A stretch of 64,000 nucleotides of DNA from Artemisia argyi (lineage: Eukaryota > Streptophyta > Magnoliopsida > Asterales > Asteraceae), in assembly GCA_030686995.1 (NCBI GenBank), contig CM060691.1, positions 88,595,055 to 88,659,054 of the forward strand. Direction: 5' to 3'. Within the stretch, counting starts at the first letter, position 1, and every line of letters begins with the position of its first letter. Positions 21,704 to 33,300 of the stretch are shown one piece after another. Both the position numbers and the translations under genes were made by a program. Under the pieces are notes generated by a model. It was not told the DNA's origin. It saw only the letters and a list, made by a program, of their open reading frames with translations, and did not search any database.

Positions 21704-23386
21704 TGATAGAAACTGATTCAAGATGGTTATTCTCCTTCTAAACTATCTACCGACTAATTACTAAAACAATATAAGACTACTGCAATTTTCTCTTCTTCAT
21801 ATTCCAATGAAACATGTTACATGTAAATACTTGAAATGAAACTGCCACTAGCCTATCTTTTAGGAATAATATTCAAACATGGGAAACTAATTAAAAGTAA
21901 ACGTGATTCTAATGCACTGTGGTATTGACTTCTTTCTCCTAAATCCATGCAAATACACTATCGTGTGCAGATCATGGACTAACTTATCAACTGCTTGAGA
22001 CTTGGTCTTCACCGTACCTTCATGCACGTATCAATACCCCCATCTTTAGAATGGACCTTGTCCTCAAGGTCCGGCATTGTCGTAGTACTCAACAGTGGAT
22101 ATACCTGACAGGGGGTCTATTGTTGTAGGCTTGTGCTCATGTTCCGACTGAAGAAGGAGAAATTTAGGCGGCTTACATTGGTGACATGGGTGGTACTTTT
22201 CAGGGCAGTTGTAACACAAGCCTTCAGCACGTCTTTTTTGCATATCAGCAGGAGTTAATTTTTTTATTGGTAGTGATGGAGTCTGATGGAGAGGATTGTC
22301 TAACACAGGCTTGGATGTTGGCGTAAGTTCTGATGCGGTACTGGAAGATGCAATGGGCTTTGGACGATCGAAGGTTTGATCGTGAAGTTTGTCTTCAATA
22401 AGCTTGGCCAAACCGATTACTTCGGTGATAGTTTGTGGGCGTAGGATTGTTAGTTCATGTTGGATGTCGCGACGGAGACCAGATATGAAACAATTAAGTA
22501 GAGCATGTGCGGAGAGTCCCACAACACAATTACTTACGCGTTCAAATTCTGTTTGGTACACCGTAACAGTGGACGTTTGACAAAGCTTAAAAAGTGTAGC
22601 TTCATGGTTGTCGTAACTAGAAGGGCCAAAACGGGTTTCAAGATCGCGGGTAAAATTTTCCCATGTGGTAAGTAGGCGATTGTTAACAAGGTATTTGTAC
22701 CAACTAAGTGCATCCCCTGACAAGTGAAATGCGACCATGGGAAGGCGTTGATGGGTGGCTATGTCATAGAAAGCAAAGTATTGTTCGGCTTGAAAAAGCC
22801 AATCAAGTGGGTTCGAACCGTCGAAGGTGGGAAGAGTGATTTTAGGAGGGCGGATTTGCAAGCCATGAGCTGTATTGGTGTTTGGTGGGGGCGGCGGCGG
22901 CGGTGGGGCTTGGAGAAGGGTTGCCAGGATATTGGCAAGGGCATCAAATTTTGCGTTTAGAGCGGATAATTGATCCTGAAAGCTTGTGGGTGGATCGTCA
23001 TTTGATGTGTCTTTACGAGGAGGCATGGTGAGATCGAGAATGAAAGCACCAATTGTTAGAAACCGATTCGAGATGGTTATTCTCCTTCTAAACTATCTAC
23101 CGACTAATTATTAAAACAATATAAGACTACTGCAATTTTCTCTTCTTCATATTCCAATGAAACATGTTACATATAAATACTTGAAATGAAACTGCCACTA
23201 GCCTATCTTTTAGGAATAATATTCAAACATGGGAAACTAATTAAAAGTAAACGTGATTCTAATGCACTGTGGTATTGACCACTTCTTTCTCTTAAATGCA
23301 TGCAAATACACTATCGTGTGCAGATCATGGACTAACTTATCAACTGCTTGAGACTTGGTCTTCACCGTACCTTCATGTACGTATCA
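21704..23386 (-). mobile_element. Compact gag-only LTR retrotransposon (TR-GAG, 1,683 bp)
   Basis: Short LTRs (21704-22033, 330 bp; 23054-23386, 333 bp) with ends TGTTAGAAAC/TGATAGAAAC and ACGTATCA, and a perfect 5-bp duplication GAGTG (21699-21703, 23387-23391). On the minus strand a primer site TTGGTGCTTTCATT adjoins the 5' LTR, and a purine tract AAAGATGGGGGTAT adjoins the 3' LTR. The whole interior is one intact gag ORF, so all cis signals for retrotransposition are present but no enzymes. It must be mobilised in trans by a related gypsy element. Confidence 0.93.
22064..23026 (-). CDS. Gag protein of TR-GAG element (320 aa, Ty3/gypsy type)
   Basis: An intact ORF starting MPPRKDTSNDD. Residues 10-40 hold a short helical segment, then a Pro run (about 41-48). 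Residues 57-200 match the gypsy Retrotrans_gag capsid domain (PKITLPTFDGSNPLDWLFQA, with the WY...W and F...L pattern). At 270-286 is a knuckle-like motif CYNCPEKYHPCHQCK (CX2CX4HX3-4C type). The ORF ends 30 bp before the 3' LTR with no protease frame after it. Such capsids package their own RNA; polymerase and integrase would come from a helper. Confidence 0.9.
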   Translation of the reverse strand: MPPRKDTSNDDPPTSFQDQLSALNAKFDALANILATLLQAPPPPPPPPNTNTAHGLQIRPPKITLPTFDGSNPLDWLFQAEQYFAFYDIATHQRLPMVAFHLSGDALSWYKYLVNNRLLTTWENFTRDLETRFGPSSYDNHEATLFKLCQTSTVTVYQTEFERVSNCVVGLSAHALLNCFISGLRRDIQHELTILRPQTITEVIGLAKLIEDKLHDQTFDRPKPIASSSTASELTPTSKPVLDNPLHQTPSLPIKKLTPADMQKRRAEGLCYNCPEKYHPCHQCKPPKFLLLQSEHEHKPTTIDPLSGISTVEYYDNAGP

Positions 23387-23686
23387 GAGTGTTTGTGCGG
23401 ATCTTTGTAGTGTGATTAATTGATAGCATCCAGTTTGGGCACTATCATTGTTTTTTGTATTGTTTGGTAAGCATCATTTTGGAGACTTATCTACTATAGA
23501 TGTAATAAAGATTTCACCGTGGTTAGCTGGGTAAATTGTTTGTGTTGTAGTTGTGATATGAGATTAGTTTGATAGTTTTTACAGAGTGCTACGTACGTGG
23601 TTTGCTCTGTTGTATCTAGACTTTGATATTTAGTCAACTTTATACCTAAAGAGTTACCGTCTTGAACATTTATTACGTCACCAACA

Positions 23687-24257
23687 CATATCTACATTCG
23701 AGCGTCACTTATGACATGCTATGTGAAACACTTATAAACGATATGCTGGTCACTAGTTGCCAAAATGGAAAGAAAAATGCGATATTAACTCATTCAATAC
23801 CATTGAAGTGTAAGAACGAACAAGGCTAAACAACTTAATCACCATAACATACAGAAAAAAGCAGGGGCGGTGCTGAGAACGTAAAAAAACAATTAGGCCC
23901 GGCACGGAAAAATAAAAAAAGTGCCCCTATATTATAATATCCATAAACCGCCCATGGTTCCGATTGAATTTTCCCTTCATGTTGGGTCTAGTACATATAA
24001 CGGGTATAAAAAATTTTAGTGCCCCTTAGTAAGTTGGGCCCGGCTCGGTTGCTGATGGTGCGCCGGCCCAAAACCGCCCATGGAAAAAAGATTTACAGGG
24101 TAATGCATGGCAGATGGTTATATATATGAATTGCATAATGAAAAGTTATATATTAAAGTTTCCTATAGGAATTCATGCACCACACTAATAATTACACACC
24201 TGCACAAGCTAAATTTATATTTTACATCCATGCCACACATGTATAATAATCACATTT
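23687..24257. other. Region between copia LTR and P450 3' end
   Basis: About 570 bp with no ORF. It contains one hAT MITE (23862-24082) and, from 24090 to 24257, AT-rich sequence expected to be the P450 3' untranslated region and terminator. A candidate minus-strand poly(A) signal was not clear. Confidence 0.6.
23862..24082. mobile_element. hAT-type MITE (221 bp)
   Basis: Starts CAGGGGCGGT and ends ACCGCCCATG, a 10-bp terminal inverted repeat with one mismatch. Flanked by the perfect 8-bp duplication GAAAAAAG (23854-23861, 24083-24090). No coding capacity. The second hAT MITE with a CAGGGGCGG-type end in 3 kb. Confidence 0.85.
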
Positions 24258-26716
24258 TCAACTAATTGAATAAAGATGATGAGGCAGACGAGGCCTCGCT
24301 AGGGCCAACAATGGCTTGGCCTTTTTTAAGTCGTGCAGGTTCTCGTTCATATCATAATGTTGTTCGTTGGGTGGCACTTCCCAAGTGAACCCTTGTACGA
24401 GCCTGGCGAGCAGCATTACAGTCATGGTCGAGCCCAGCAACACTCCAGCACATCCACGTCGGCCAGTGCTAAATGACAACATGTTAAGGTTGTGATCAGT
24501 TAGAACCACTTTGGTATTGCCGTTCATATGACGGTCAGGATTGAAAGTCAATGGGTCATCCCAGACATCAGGGTTTCGTCCTAAGCCAAGACGGCTGAGT
24601 AGCACATGGCTACCTTTTGGTATGAAGTATCCAGCAACATTTGTGTCTACGGATGATACATGAGGAACATTGAAAGGTGCAACAGGGTGCAGCCTGAATG
24701 ATTCTCGAACGCATGCTTTGATATAATTAAGGAATACCAAATCAGATTCTTGTACAAGTCTGTCTTTTCCAACCACAGAATCGAGCTCAAGAATTGCTTT
24801 ATCCATAATCCTTGGCGCATTGATCATTTCTGCAAGTGCCCATTCGATAGCGTTGGAAGAATTATCCAAACTTGCTATCATCACATCCTGCAATATACCA
24901 AATTTAACTAGTTATATATCACATGAAAGAAAGAATTTTAAGTTTTGAAGACCAAGGCATAGCATTTGTGATAATCTTACAAAGGTCTGGGCTTTTATTG
25001 TGTCTGGGGTTAGCTTAGGGTTCTTTAAGTTGATATAAACATCAAGCAAGTCGTCTTCTTTCATCCTAACACCATCTTTCCATTGTTGAATCCTTTCATC
25101 GATCAAGGGATCTTGATACTTTCTTACTGTACGAATAGCCTTCCTTATGATCTTCTCATGCCCGTCAAAATCAGTTATCCAACGTAACCATGGTATGTAA
25201 TCCGTTATACAAAACGCGTAAAGGTAATCAATAATTGTTAACACTGAATTCACATGTTCTATCTCTTCATCCCCAGGTCCACCATCTGGACTCCCTTTAC
25301 CAAGATATCTACTCCCAAACATGAGTTTTCTGCTGATGTTGCTCGAGTATTGTTGTACGACAATCCTCATGTTCACTACGCCTTTGGTCACCGCAATATT
25401 AGTCTCACATTGGTTGTAAATGTACCTACAAGTAAAACAAAGTAATATGTTAAACAATAGTGGATACCATATTTATATATCGTTGTTCCTTTGTTTTTGC
25501 ATGACCCACTGTAATTAAGAATCTTATGCCGCTAGATTTTATCTGTGTATTTTTGTGCTGTAATTGAGAACAAAACCCTAGATTTTATACATCTATGTTA
25601 TTAAAAAATGTTTTATTCTAATTGCGTACATTGAGACATTCCAATAAGCCGGCGAACCAATTATGGCATCGGTTCTGCGATCGACCCGTAATCAAGCTCA
25701 TTTACTTAGGCCTATTTAGTTATTAAGCTTATAATTAACTTACAGGTTCAGATGACAGTTTGCATCCGAAACCAACCAAACACAAACATCTTGTTTATAT
25801 AAAAATACAATAAAACCTCAAAGTGGTACTTTTCCATTTAAAAAGAAAAAACTAAAACATACCTTATTTAGTAATGGTATTATTTAAAAAAATATTATTT
25901 TCTTATTAGTTAACATTTTATATTTATCCATAATACAAGTAGAAGATAAACACAAAAAATATATATAAGATGTAATTAATAATATGATTAAAATTTTTAA
26001 ATAATTATCTTTAAAATAAAAAAAACTATAATTAAACATAATAAATAAAAAAAGTATTAAATTATTTGTTTTTTAAAAAATAAAAATATATGATTAAAAT
26101 TTTTTTTAAAAAACCCGCGCGGGCTCGGGCAGCAGTAGTATACTAGCACATGCATTACTAAACATAGACTTAAACAATATTTATTTTATTTTATTTTATT
26201 TATTTATTTATTTATTATTATTTTTTTTTTCCGGGGAAGCACAAAACACATTTCATACCTAAGGAGATTATCGGCTTCTTCATCGCGCTTGTTTTGAAGC
26301 AACTTATGCCTAGCCACCGAAAGGATCTCAGAGGCTAGTATTTTTCTCATACTCTTCCAATGATCACTCATTGGAACAAGGGCAGTGTCCAAGTAACCAC
26401 CACTCGTCAAGTTCCCCGACATGCAATCAGGTCTTGACGCAAATATCTCATCTTTGTCCTTCAAAAACTCACAAGCAATCTTTGGATCGGTCACAGCTAT
26501 TACATGGACATTTCCTAGACGAATGCATATGATCTTTGTGTTCATTTCGTCCATCTTCCCATGAATCCATCTGAACGCAGGCTTGTTTCGAAGCATGGTG
26601 ATTAAGCTTCCGATGTAGGGTAATGGTTTAGGGCCAGGTGGAAGCGGTGATCGACGTTTGAAACGCTTGAGGAAGAAGATTAATATTGACATGAAGAAAA
26701 GAAGGAAGATGATCAT
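24258..26716 (-). CDS. CYP79: CYP79-type cytochrome P450 (amino acid N-hydroxylase), three exons, intact
   Basis: Exons 26259-26716, 24981-25425 and 24258-24887 with GT/AG introns of 833 and 93 bp join in phase to 510 residues with no stop. Residues 1-16 form a membrane anchor, followed by basic residues and the PPGP hinge (26-29). Exon 3 holds the I-helix region (DNSSN, 309-313, where CYP79s usually have DNPxN), ExxR (ESFR, 363-366), FNVPHVS, the PERF-region FNPDRH and the heme loop FSTGRRGCAG with ligand Cys447. CYP79 enzymes act on the ER and turn amino acids into aldoximes, the first step to cyanogenic glucosides, glucosinolates or volatile oximes. The family call is firm; the subfamily and substrate cannot be read from sequence. 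At 510 residues the N-terminus is somewhat short for the family. A tandem truncated copy lies downstream. Confidence 0.92.
24888..25199 (-). other. P450 intron 2 and breakpoint of the duplicate copy
   Basis: The short intron 24888-24980 has donor GTAAGA and acceptor TTGCAG. Position 25199 corresponds to the point where the pseudogene copy is cut by the CACTA terminus (13225/13226), within exon 2. Confidence 0.8.
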
Positions 26717-26814
26717 GGTTAGAATTGTTTAAAGCAGAACGGTGAGACTTGAAGAAACTTTTTCTAAAAGATAAACTTGTTTTACTTCTTGTATCTTCAT
26801 TCACAATTCCATCT

Positions 26815-26822
26815 TATTTATA
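26815..26822 (-). promoter_or_regulatory. TATA box of CYP79 gene
   Basis: The minus strand reads TATAAATA in the context CCATTATAAATAAGATGG, about 100 bp upstream of the ATG at 26716. That is a normal spacing for a plant core promoter with a ~70-base 5' leader. Confidence 0.7.
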
Positions 26823-26865
26823 ATGGAGCCATCATTTAATTTCCTCTAACTAAAATCATGTTGAT

Positions 26866-26867
<2 letters not shown>

Positions 26868-26902
<35 letters not shown>
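26868..26902. repeat. Poly(T) tract upstream of the P450 promoter
   Basis: About 35 T residues, 150 bp upstream of the ATG. From here to 27137 the sequence is AT-rich with no gene; it is the only native promoter DNA left before element B. Confidence 0.9.
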
Positions 26903-26903
<1 letters not shown>

Positions 26904-27137
26904 TTTGTAGTTTGTCTTGGTCATCAAGCATAATACGCCTAAAAAAAAGTCAATACAACACGAAATATTTTAAAATTTCATTTTACTAAACAATTTCGTG
27001 GCATTCGAATGCATGTTTATTATTGTTGAAATGATATCAAAGAAATATAAATAATAATCACACAGCATAGAGTTTTAAGAGAAACAGTCGGCCCATTGCC
27101 AATCTTTTAACTTATAACTACATATAATATAAAAACC

Positions 27138-27353
27138 TGTTGATATAAATAATGTTTAAAAAGGTTATTAATATCTCTCAATAAACCTATGTTTTGATAA
27201 TCACAAAACTCAAATCAAATTAAGTCAAGATTAAGACGTAAACAAGTATTTGGTAACAAATATTTACCTCTACATCTTATATCACTTAAGGTATGCATAA
27301 ACTAAGCATCTTACGCATTACATGATCAAAGGAAATTTTGCCTTAAGACATAA
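27138..27353 (+). repeat. 5' LTR of element B, left piece
   Basis: Matches the first ~216 bases of the 3' LTR at 55497. Ends in CATAA (27349-27353), the target duplication of element A. The remaining LTR resumes at 47864. Confidence 0.93.
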
Positions 27354-27750
27354 TCTTGGACCTTAGATATATCAAATTTAACACAAATATAAGCACTAGA
27401 AGAAGGAAAGATGGTGACTTGATGTTATGTATATGTCGTGTATATATGAGAGAATAAGAGATGAAATAAGAGAGCTTTTATTAATAAACACACACACTTA
27501 CACACACAAGCACACCTTACAAATGAGAGCTAAGGTGCCTTTTATAGTTTCATACATAGGCTTTGATGGGCTTGGACTTGGACTTGGTTACATGGTTGGA
27601 TAGCTAGGCTTATGAAACATAGCACATAACATATTAGCTTGCCAAGTCCAAGGCCCAATGACTAAACTATTACTAATCTTAACAAACGACACAAAGTTAC
27701 AATATGAGAATGACCATCATTTCTATATATATATATTTTTAATGCTAACA
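27354..27750 (-). repeat. 3' LTR of element A (397 bp)
   Basis: High identity to 47462-47858. On the minus strand it starts TGTTAGCATTAAAAATA. Contains CA/AC-rich stretch (27488-27510) and a candidate TATA in the U3 part. Confidence 0.92.
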
Positions 27751-30308
27751 ATCTCCCCCTAAGGGGTGGTCATTCAAATGATGCTCCACGTAAGTGGGTC
27801 TTCCGTGTTCTTTGTCTTTAACTTTGTATGTCATTGTAGAATAGTCTTTAGTCTTTGTTCCTTCATGCTTTGTGATCTTTGATAACTGATTTTCATCGTT
27901 CTTTGTTCCTTTGTGATGTGGAGTTATCTGCCTTTCGTCACTTCTGCGTCTGTGGTGGTTGTTTGCCATTCCAACATGCTCATACATATTTGGATTTTTG
28001 ATATTCATATGCACGTAGTTCCCTTTCTTTCACTTTGATCTTTAGTCTTTATACTTTGTAGATTCTTCTTTTTGGCGTAGAATCTTTCTTTGAACTTTGT
28101 GTTGTATAGATCTTTGAGGGAGCTTTCTTTAACTTTCAGATGTATGTATGAGCACGTGGAATCTGTCGCCATGGAGATAAAGTGTCCCTACATATAAACA
28201 GTTAGCAATAAAACATCCGGTATTTACAGATAAGAATTAGAGATCGTCAACAACATAGTGTGAAGACTCCTTCTAACCCTTACCAAGGCCGTTCCCATAT
28301 CAGATACTCTCGAGAGAGCTTACGAGACCTACTTAGTAGCTCAATGACTGGGTGAGTCGCTGGGGATCACTCCACGACTGTAGACCATTTGAAACCACCG
28401 TGAACACTAAGCGTAACCCATAAAGAATTACCGAAGTGACCTGCTGTCAGGGCTGTTTGATTTTGACCCTATCAGGAATTTCCATTCAATCATTGAGAAT
28501 CACAAATGTGAATCCTCTCATAAATGTTCTGGCAGATTGCTAAGATCTGCGTAGGACTCTAAAGTTTACATCTGGCGTCCTTAATGATGAACAACCAGTG
28601 TAGAAATATCATGTGTTCCTATGAGATCTTTTGATGAATCTCGGGGCTCTAGACTCGATAAGTGCACATTTGGTTTCCTATGCGGAGATTAGGGAGAAGT
28701 CTCCTGTTTCAATATCAACTATCTCTAAGAGACAGATCGATAGATTACACCGGTTCCCCGTGAGAATGAAACAAGCTCTTTTAAGAGAACTTGAGTGGTT
28801 AAGAAGGTTTAGTGCATTGCGTCACTGGGTCCATGACGTCTTTATATTCAATACCGGTGTCACCTTAGTAACAACCAGTAGCATACGAATTGTACCCGGT
28901 GTCTGCCCTAAGGTTGAACATTTGGAGGGCTATTTCTTTTCACCCTTTTTCACATCATTTCTTTTTAATTCTTCAACCCCTTCTTTCTCCTTTCTCATTT
29001 TCTCCTTTTTTCAATCATACCTAAGGACTTCTAATTCTAATCTATTGGAATTGTCCTTGGGTAGATCCCTCCGGCTCTGGCGGATTATAGGACGGTTTTT
29101 CCTAACCTTAGTCACCTTATAACTCCATGACTATCCTATAATTGCCATGAAACCATTTATGAAAAATCTCTCAAAGTGTTTATGATAATAAAACACATTG
29201 TTGTTACCACTTTGAGAGTTTTGCATTTCATTTGAAGGACTCCCCCTTCACATGTGCTCATGAATTTTTAAGAAATTTGCACATGCGTGAGGAGTTTGCA
29301 CTTTTTGAATTGATCCACTTTTAGTGAACATGACCGATTCGAGACACGCTTACATCACAAGTTAAACTAGCTTGAAATTATTACCCGTCCTGGTCAAGTC
29401 CAAAGAAAGTCTCTCGATATGGTACATTCTACTCAGACAAGTTCTATTCGAGACACGCTTACATCACTAGTTGGACTAGCTTGAAGTTATTACCCGTCCA
29501 GGACAAGTCTTTTCGATTACTGACATTTTAAGCTTCGTCAATTCATTGGTACTTACTGAGTCGAGCTCTTTTGAGATTTAGTCACAATCTTTAAACATCT
29601 TTGATCACATTTTAATCATGTCTTCTCCCCCTCAAAAATAGCATAGCGTGATATTTTTGATATCAACTGATTAAGAAAAACTTTTGGAGAGAAAGACAGA
29701 TTTGATTTTGCATGAAATTGGAACATTTTAGTGTTTGTACTCCCCCTTAATGATAGCATATTTAAAATTTCTTAAGGCTTTTGAAGGAGTTATCTTGAGC
29801 ACTAATTTTGAGAGATTTTGAGAAATCTTTTGAACAATCTTGAAAAAGTGCTCAAGAATTTTGTTTGAAAACGAGTTTATGCTTGAAATCTTTTTCGTTT
29901 GTTTAGACTCGAACTTTTTGAAAAAGAGTTCGTCATTGAACGTACGAGTCCTTGATTTGAAAATAATCAGAAGTCGTCATTTTAGTCCGGGTTTTGTACT
30001 GAAGTATACGAAAGCCATTGTGAAGAAACTTTTGAGAAACGACATGTTTTAGAAAAAAACATTTACAAGAACTCCCGTTCAAGCATCTGTACATGTCCGT
30101 ATCATTGTTGAATGACATTTCTAGAAACGTACAAAATATTGATTTATACGAGAGACATGTCGTGAGAAGAATATTTTTGGATTTTTTGATTTTATATTGT
30201 TTTTGTATTTTTGAAAATTTTATATTTTTGTATTTTGTTTTTGTTTTTTCAAATTTTGTATTTTGTTTTTTCAAAAATATTTACAGCGAAGCGATTTTAA
30301 AAACTTTT
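27751..30308 (-). other. 3' non-coding region of element A with repeated polypurine tracts
   Basis: 2.5 kb without a credible gene; forward ORFs here do not resemble proteins. On the minus strand the tract AGGGGGAG or AAGGGGGAGT occurs at 27751-27760, 29240-29249, 29624-29633 and 29740-29750. A ~65-bp unit containing ATTCGAGACACGCTTACATC is duplicated (29336-29400 and 29447-29510). Multiple polypurine tracts upstream of the 3' LTR are a described Sirevirus trait. Confidence 0.75.
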
Positions 30309-33300
30309 TCAAGATGATTCGAGAAGACGTTCTAGGTCCTCAGGAGTTAGGCTTCGCATGCCAATTCGTCGAACTAAATAGTCAAACCGTTCTTTTGGAA
30401 GGGCTTTAGTGAATATATCGGCGAGTTGGTAATCAGTCTTAACGAAAAATAATTCAACAGTACCCTCTTCCACGTGTTCTTTGATGAAATGGTAGTGGAC
30501 TTTGATATGCTTCGTCTTAGAGTGATGTACGGGATTGCACGAGATGGCTATGGCACTTTTTGAGTCACAATACATAGGTATTCTGTCAAAAGTAAAGCCA
30601 TAATCTGTGAGCTGTGTCCGCATCCAAAGAACTTGGGCACAACACGCAGATAGAGACACATACTCGGCTTCGGCGGTTGATAGCGCAGTACAATCCTGTT
30701 TCTTTGACGACCAGCTTACTAGCTTTTCACCCAAAAATTGTGCTCCACCTGATGTACTCTTTGCTGTAACTTGATCACCAGCATGGTCTGCATCTGAAAA
30801 TGCTGTTAGATTAAACCCCGAATCCTTCGGATACCAAAGTCCCATGTTAATGGTGCTTCGTAGGTACTGAAAGATCCGTTTAACCTCTTTGAGGTGAAGT
30901 TCGGTAGGCTTTGCCTGAAACCGTGCTAACAAACAAACAGCAAATTGAATATCGGGTCGGCTAGCAGTTAGGTACATGAGAGAACCGATCATGCTCCGAT
31001 ATTTTTTCGGATCGATGGGTTTTCCAAACAAATCAACACCTATTTTTGGTGAAGTGACCATTGGTGTACCAACAGAATCACAATTTTCCATTCCATGTTT
31101 TTTCAAAATCTCTATTGTATATTTAGCTTGATTGATAAAAATACCACGAGGGGATTGATGCATTTGTAAACCAAGAAAGAATTTTAGTTCCCCCATCATG
31201 GACATTTCAAACTTTCTTTTCATGAGATTTTCAAAATGTTTTGAATGGTTAGGATTGGTTGATCCAAAAATTATGTCGTCCACGTAAATTTGAACGATCA
31301 AAATGTCATCATTGAATTTTTTGATAAACAAGGTGTCATCAACCGTTCCTTTTGTGAAATTGTTTTTGAGCAAGAAAGATGATAGTTCGTCATACCACGC
31401 TCTTGGAGCTTGTTTTAAACCATAAATGGCTTTCTTAAGCTTGTAGATGTAGTCTGGATGATCTTTGTCGATGAATCCCTCTGGCTGACTCACATACACT
31501 TCTTCTTTCAGAGTTCCATTCAAGAACGCAGTCTTAATATCCATCTGATAGACTGTGATGTTTTTGTGAGCTGCATAGGCTAAGAAAATCCGGACTGCTT
31601 CAAGTCTAGCTACAGGTGCGAATGATTCTTCGAAATCTATCCCTTCTTCTTGTGGATAACCTTTAGCCACGAGACGAGCTTTGTTACGAATTACAGTCCT
31701 TTCCTTATCCAGTTTGTTCTTCCACAACCACTTGAGATCAAGAACACGTTTATCAAGTGGTCGTTCAACAAGTTCCCAACTATCATGTAACAGGTATTGA
31801 AGAAATTCCTCTTGCATCGCTTCAATCCAAGGGTTTTCTGCCATTGCTTCTCGAATGTTCTTTGGTTCTTTGAGGCTGATTGAGCAAATGTAAATGCACA
31901 ATTCGAGATCGGTGGCAAGTTGTCTCCTTGTCTGAACTGGCTTTGAAGGTTCACCAATAACTTGTTCTATTGGATGGTCTTTTGTCCATTGTAACGTAGA
32001 AGGGTACCTTGGGTTTAACAAATGTGTGTTAGATGGTTCTTGTAACCTTGAAGAAGATTCAGCAGTGTCTGTTGCAAATGGGTTTTCAAATATTTCTTCT
32101 TCTTCTAACGCATCATTGTTTGAATTATTTGTGGGTTCTTCTTGAAAATTTGTGTTTTGGTTTTGCTCATCAACTCTTGGTAGATCAGTTTCCATAACTG
32201 GAGTTGCTGGAGTAGATGTTGATGATGTTGATGTAGTTGGTGCTTCAGCTTCGATTGTGGTAGATGCATCTTGTGATGGTGGTGGTGGTTGATGGTTTTG
32301 AGCGGGTGTAGCGGAATGTTGTTGAGATGCATTTGTCGTAGTTCCACCATAATATTCATCAAACATTAACTCGAAGAAATTTTCCAGTTCTTGTTCTGAA
32401 GGTTTATCCGTGTTTGTTGACTGAGCTCCTTGAGGTACGAGTCCTGAACTGATGTGTCCAGAAGTCTGCTGGTTTGGTGCGGGTCCTAATCCGTTTTGAT
32501 TAGAAGCCATTGGATTAAGCGCGGGTTCTAGAGCGTATCTCTCAGAAGCCATTTGTGAAATCTCGTCAAACTTCACATTCATCGTCTCCATTATCTTTTT
32601 CGTTCTTCTGTTATACACCCTGAATGCCCTCGAGTTTTCTGAATATCCAATGAAGATTCCAATATCACCCTTAGCTTTTAACTTCCCTAGATCTTCTCTA
32701 TCATTCGTCGGATAGCACAAAGCGCTAAACACGTGAAGGTAAGAGATGTCAGGTTTATGGTTGTTCACTAGCTCATATGGGGTTTTATTGAATCTTGGAT
32801 GTACTAGGGATCGGTTTTGAGTGAAACAAGCAGTGGCTACAGCATCAGCCCATAAGAATAGTGGTGCACTAGAAAAAATTAGCATTGTGCGAGCAGCTTC
32901 CACAAGAGTTCGATTTCTTCTTTCAACTACCCCATTCTGCTGTGGAGTTCTAACAACTGATGTTTGGTGAGTGATTCCAACATCTTCGAGGTAAGTTCTT
33001 AACTCCTGATTTGTGAATTATGTGCCATTATCTGTTATTATAATCCTTACTGGAGCTTGAAGTAGAACTTGAATACGCTTCAAAAAGGTGATGATGATGC
33101 CTGGTGCTTCGTCTTTTGATCTCAAAAACTTTACCCAGGTATATCTTGAATAATCATCAACAATAACAAGAATATACTTCTTCTCATTAATGCTTTCAAC
33201 TCTCATTGGGCCACATAAGTCCATGTGCAACATATGTAACATTGCTTCCGAACTAGGTACGGTTTTGGGTTTATATGATGCTCTTTTACTTTTTCCTTGT

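Larger units (their letters stand above)
20980..23686 (+). mobile_element. Truncated copia 3' end with nested insertions
   Basis: Plus-strand sequence reads as the last part of a copia RNase H domain (with indels; KGLSVSQHKQVCDKLGLVDM is clear) to the stop at 21170-21172. A purine tract (GAGATGGGG) and an LTR from TGTTGATATG (21186) to CACCAACA (23686) follow. After removing a MITE and a gag-only element the LTR is about 600 bp. The left end abuts P450 exon 1 at 20980, so the rest of the copia element was deleted together with the P450 5' end, or the junction is a recombination point. Confidence 0.8.

Noticed and set aside
28631..29122. Plus-strand 163-codon ORF
   Set aside because: It lies antisense in the 3' non-coding region of element A, with no recognisable domain or homologous context.
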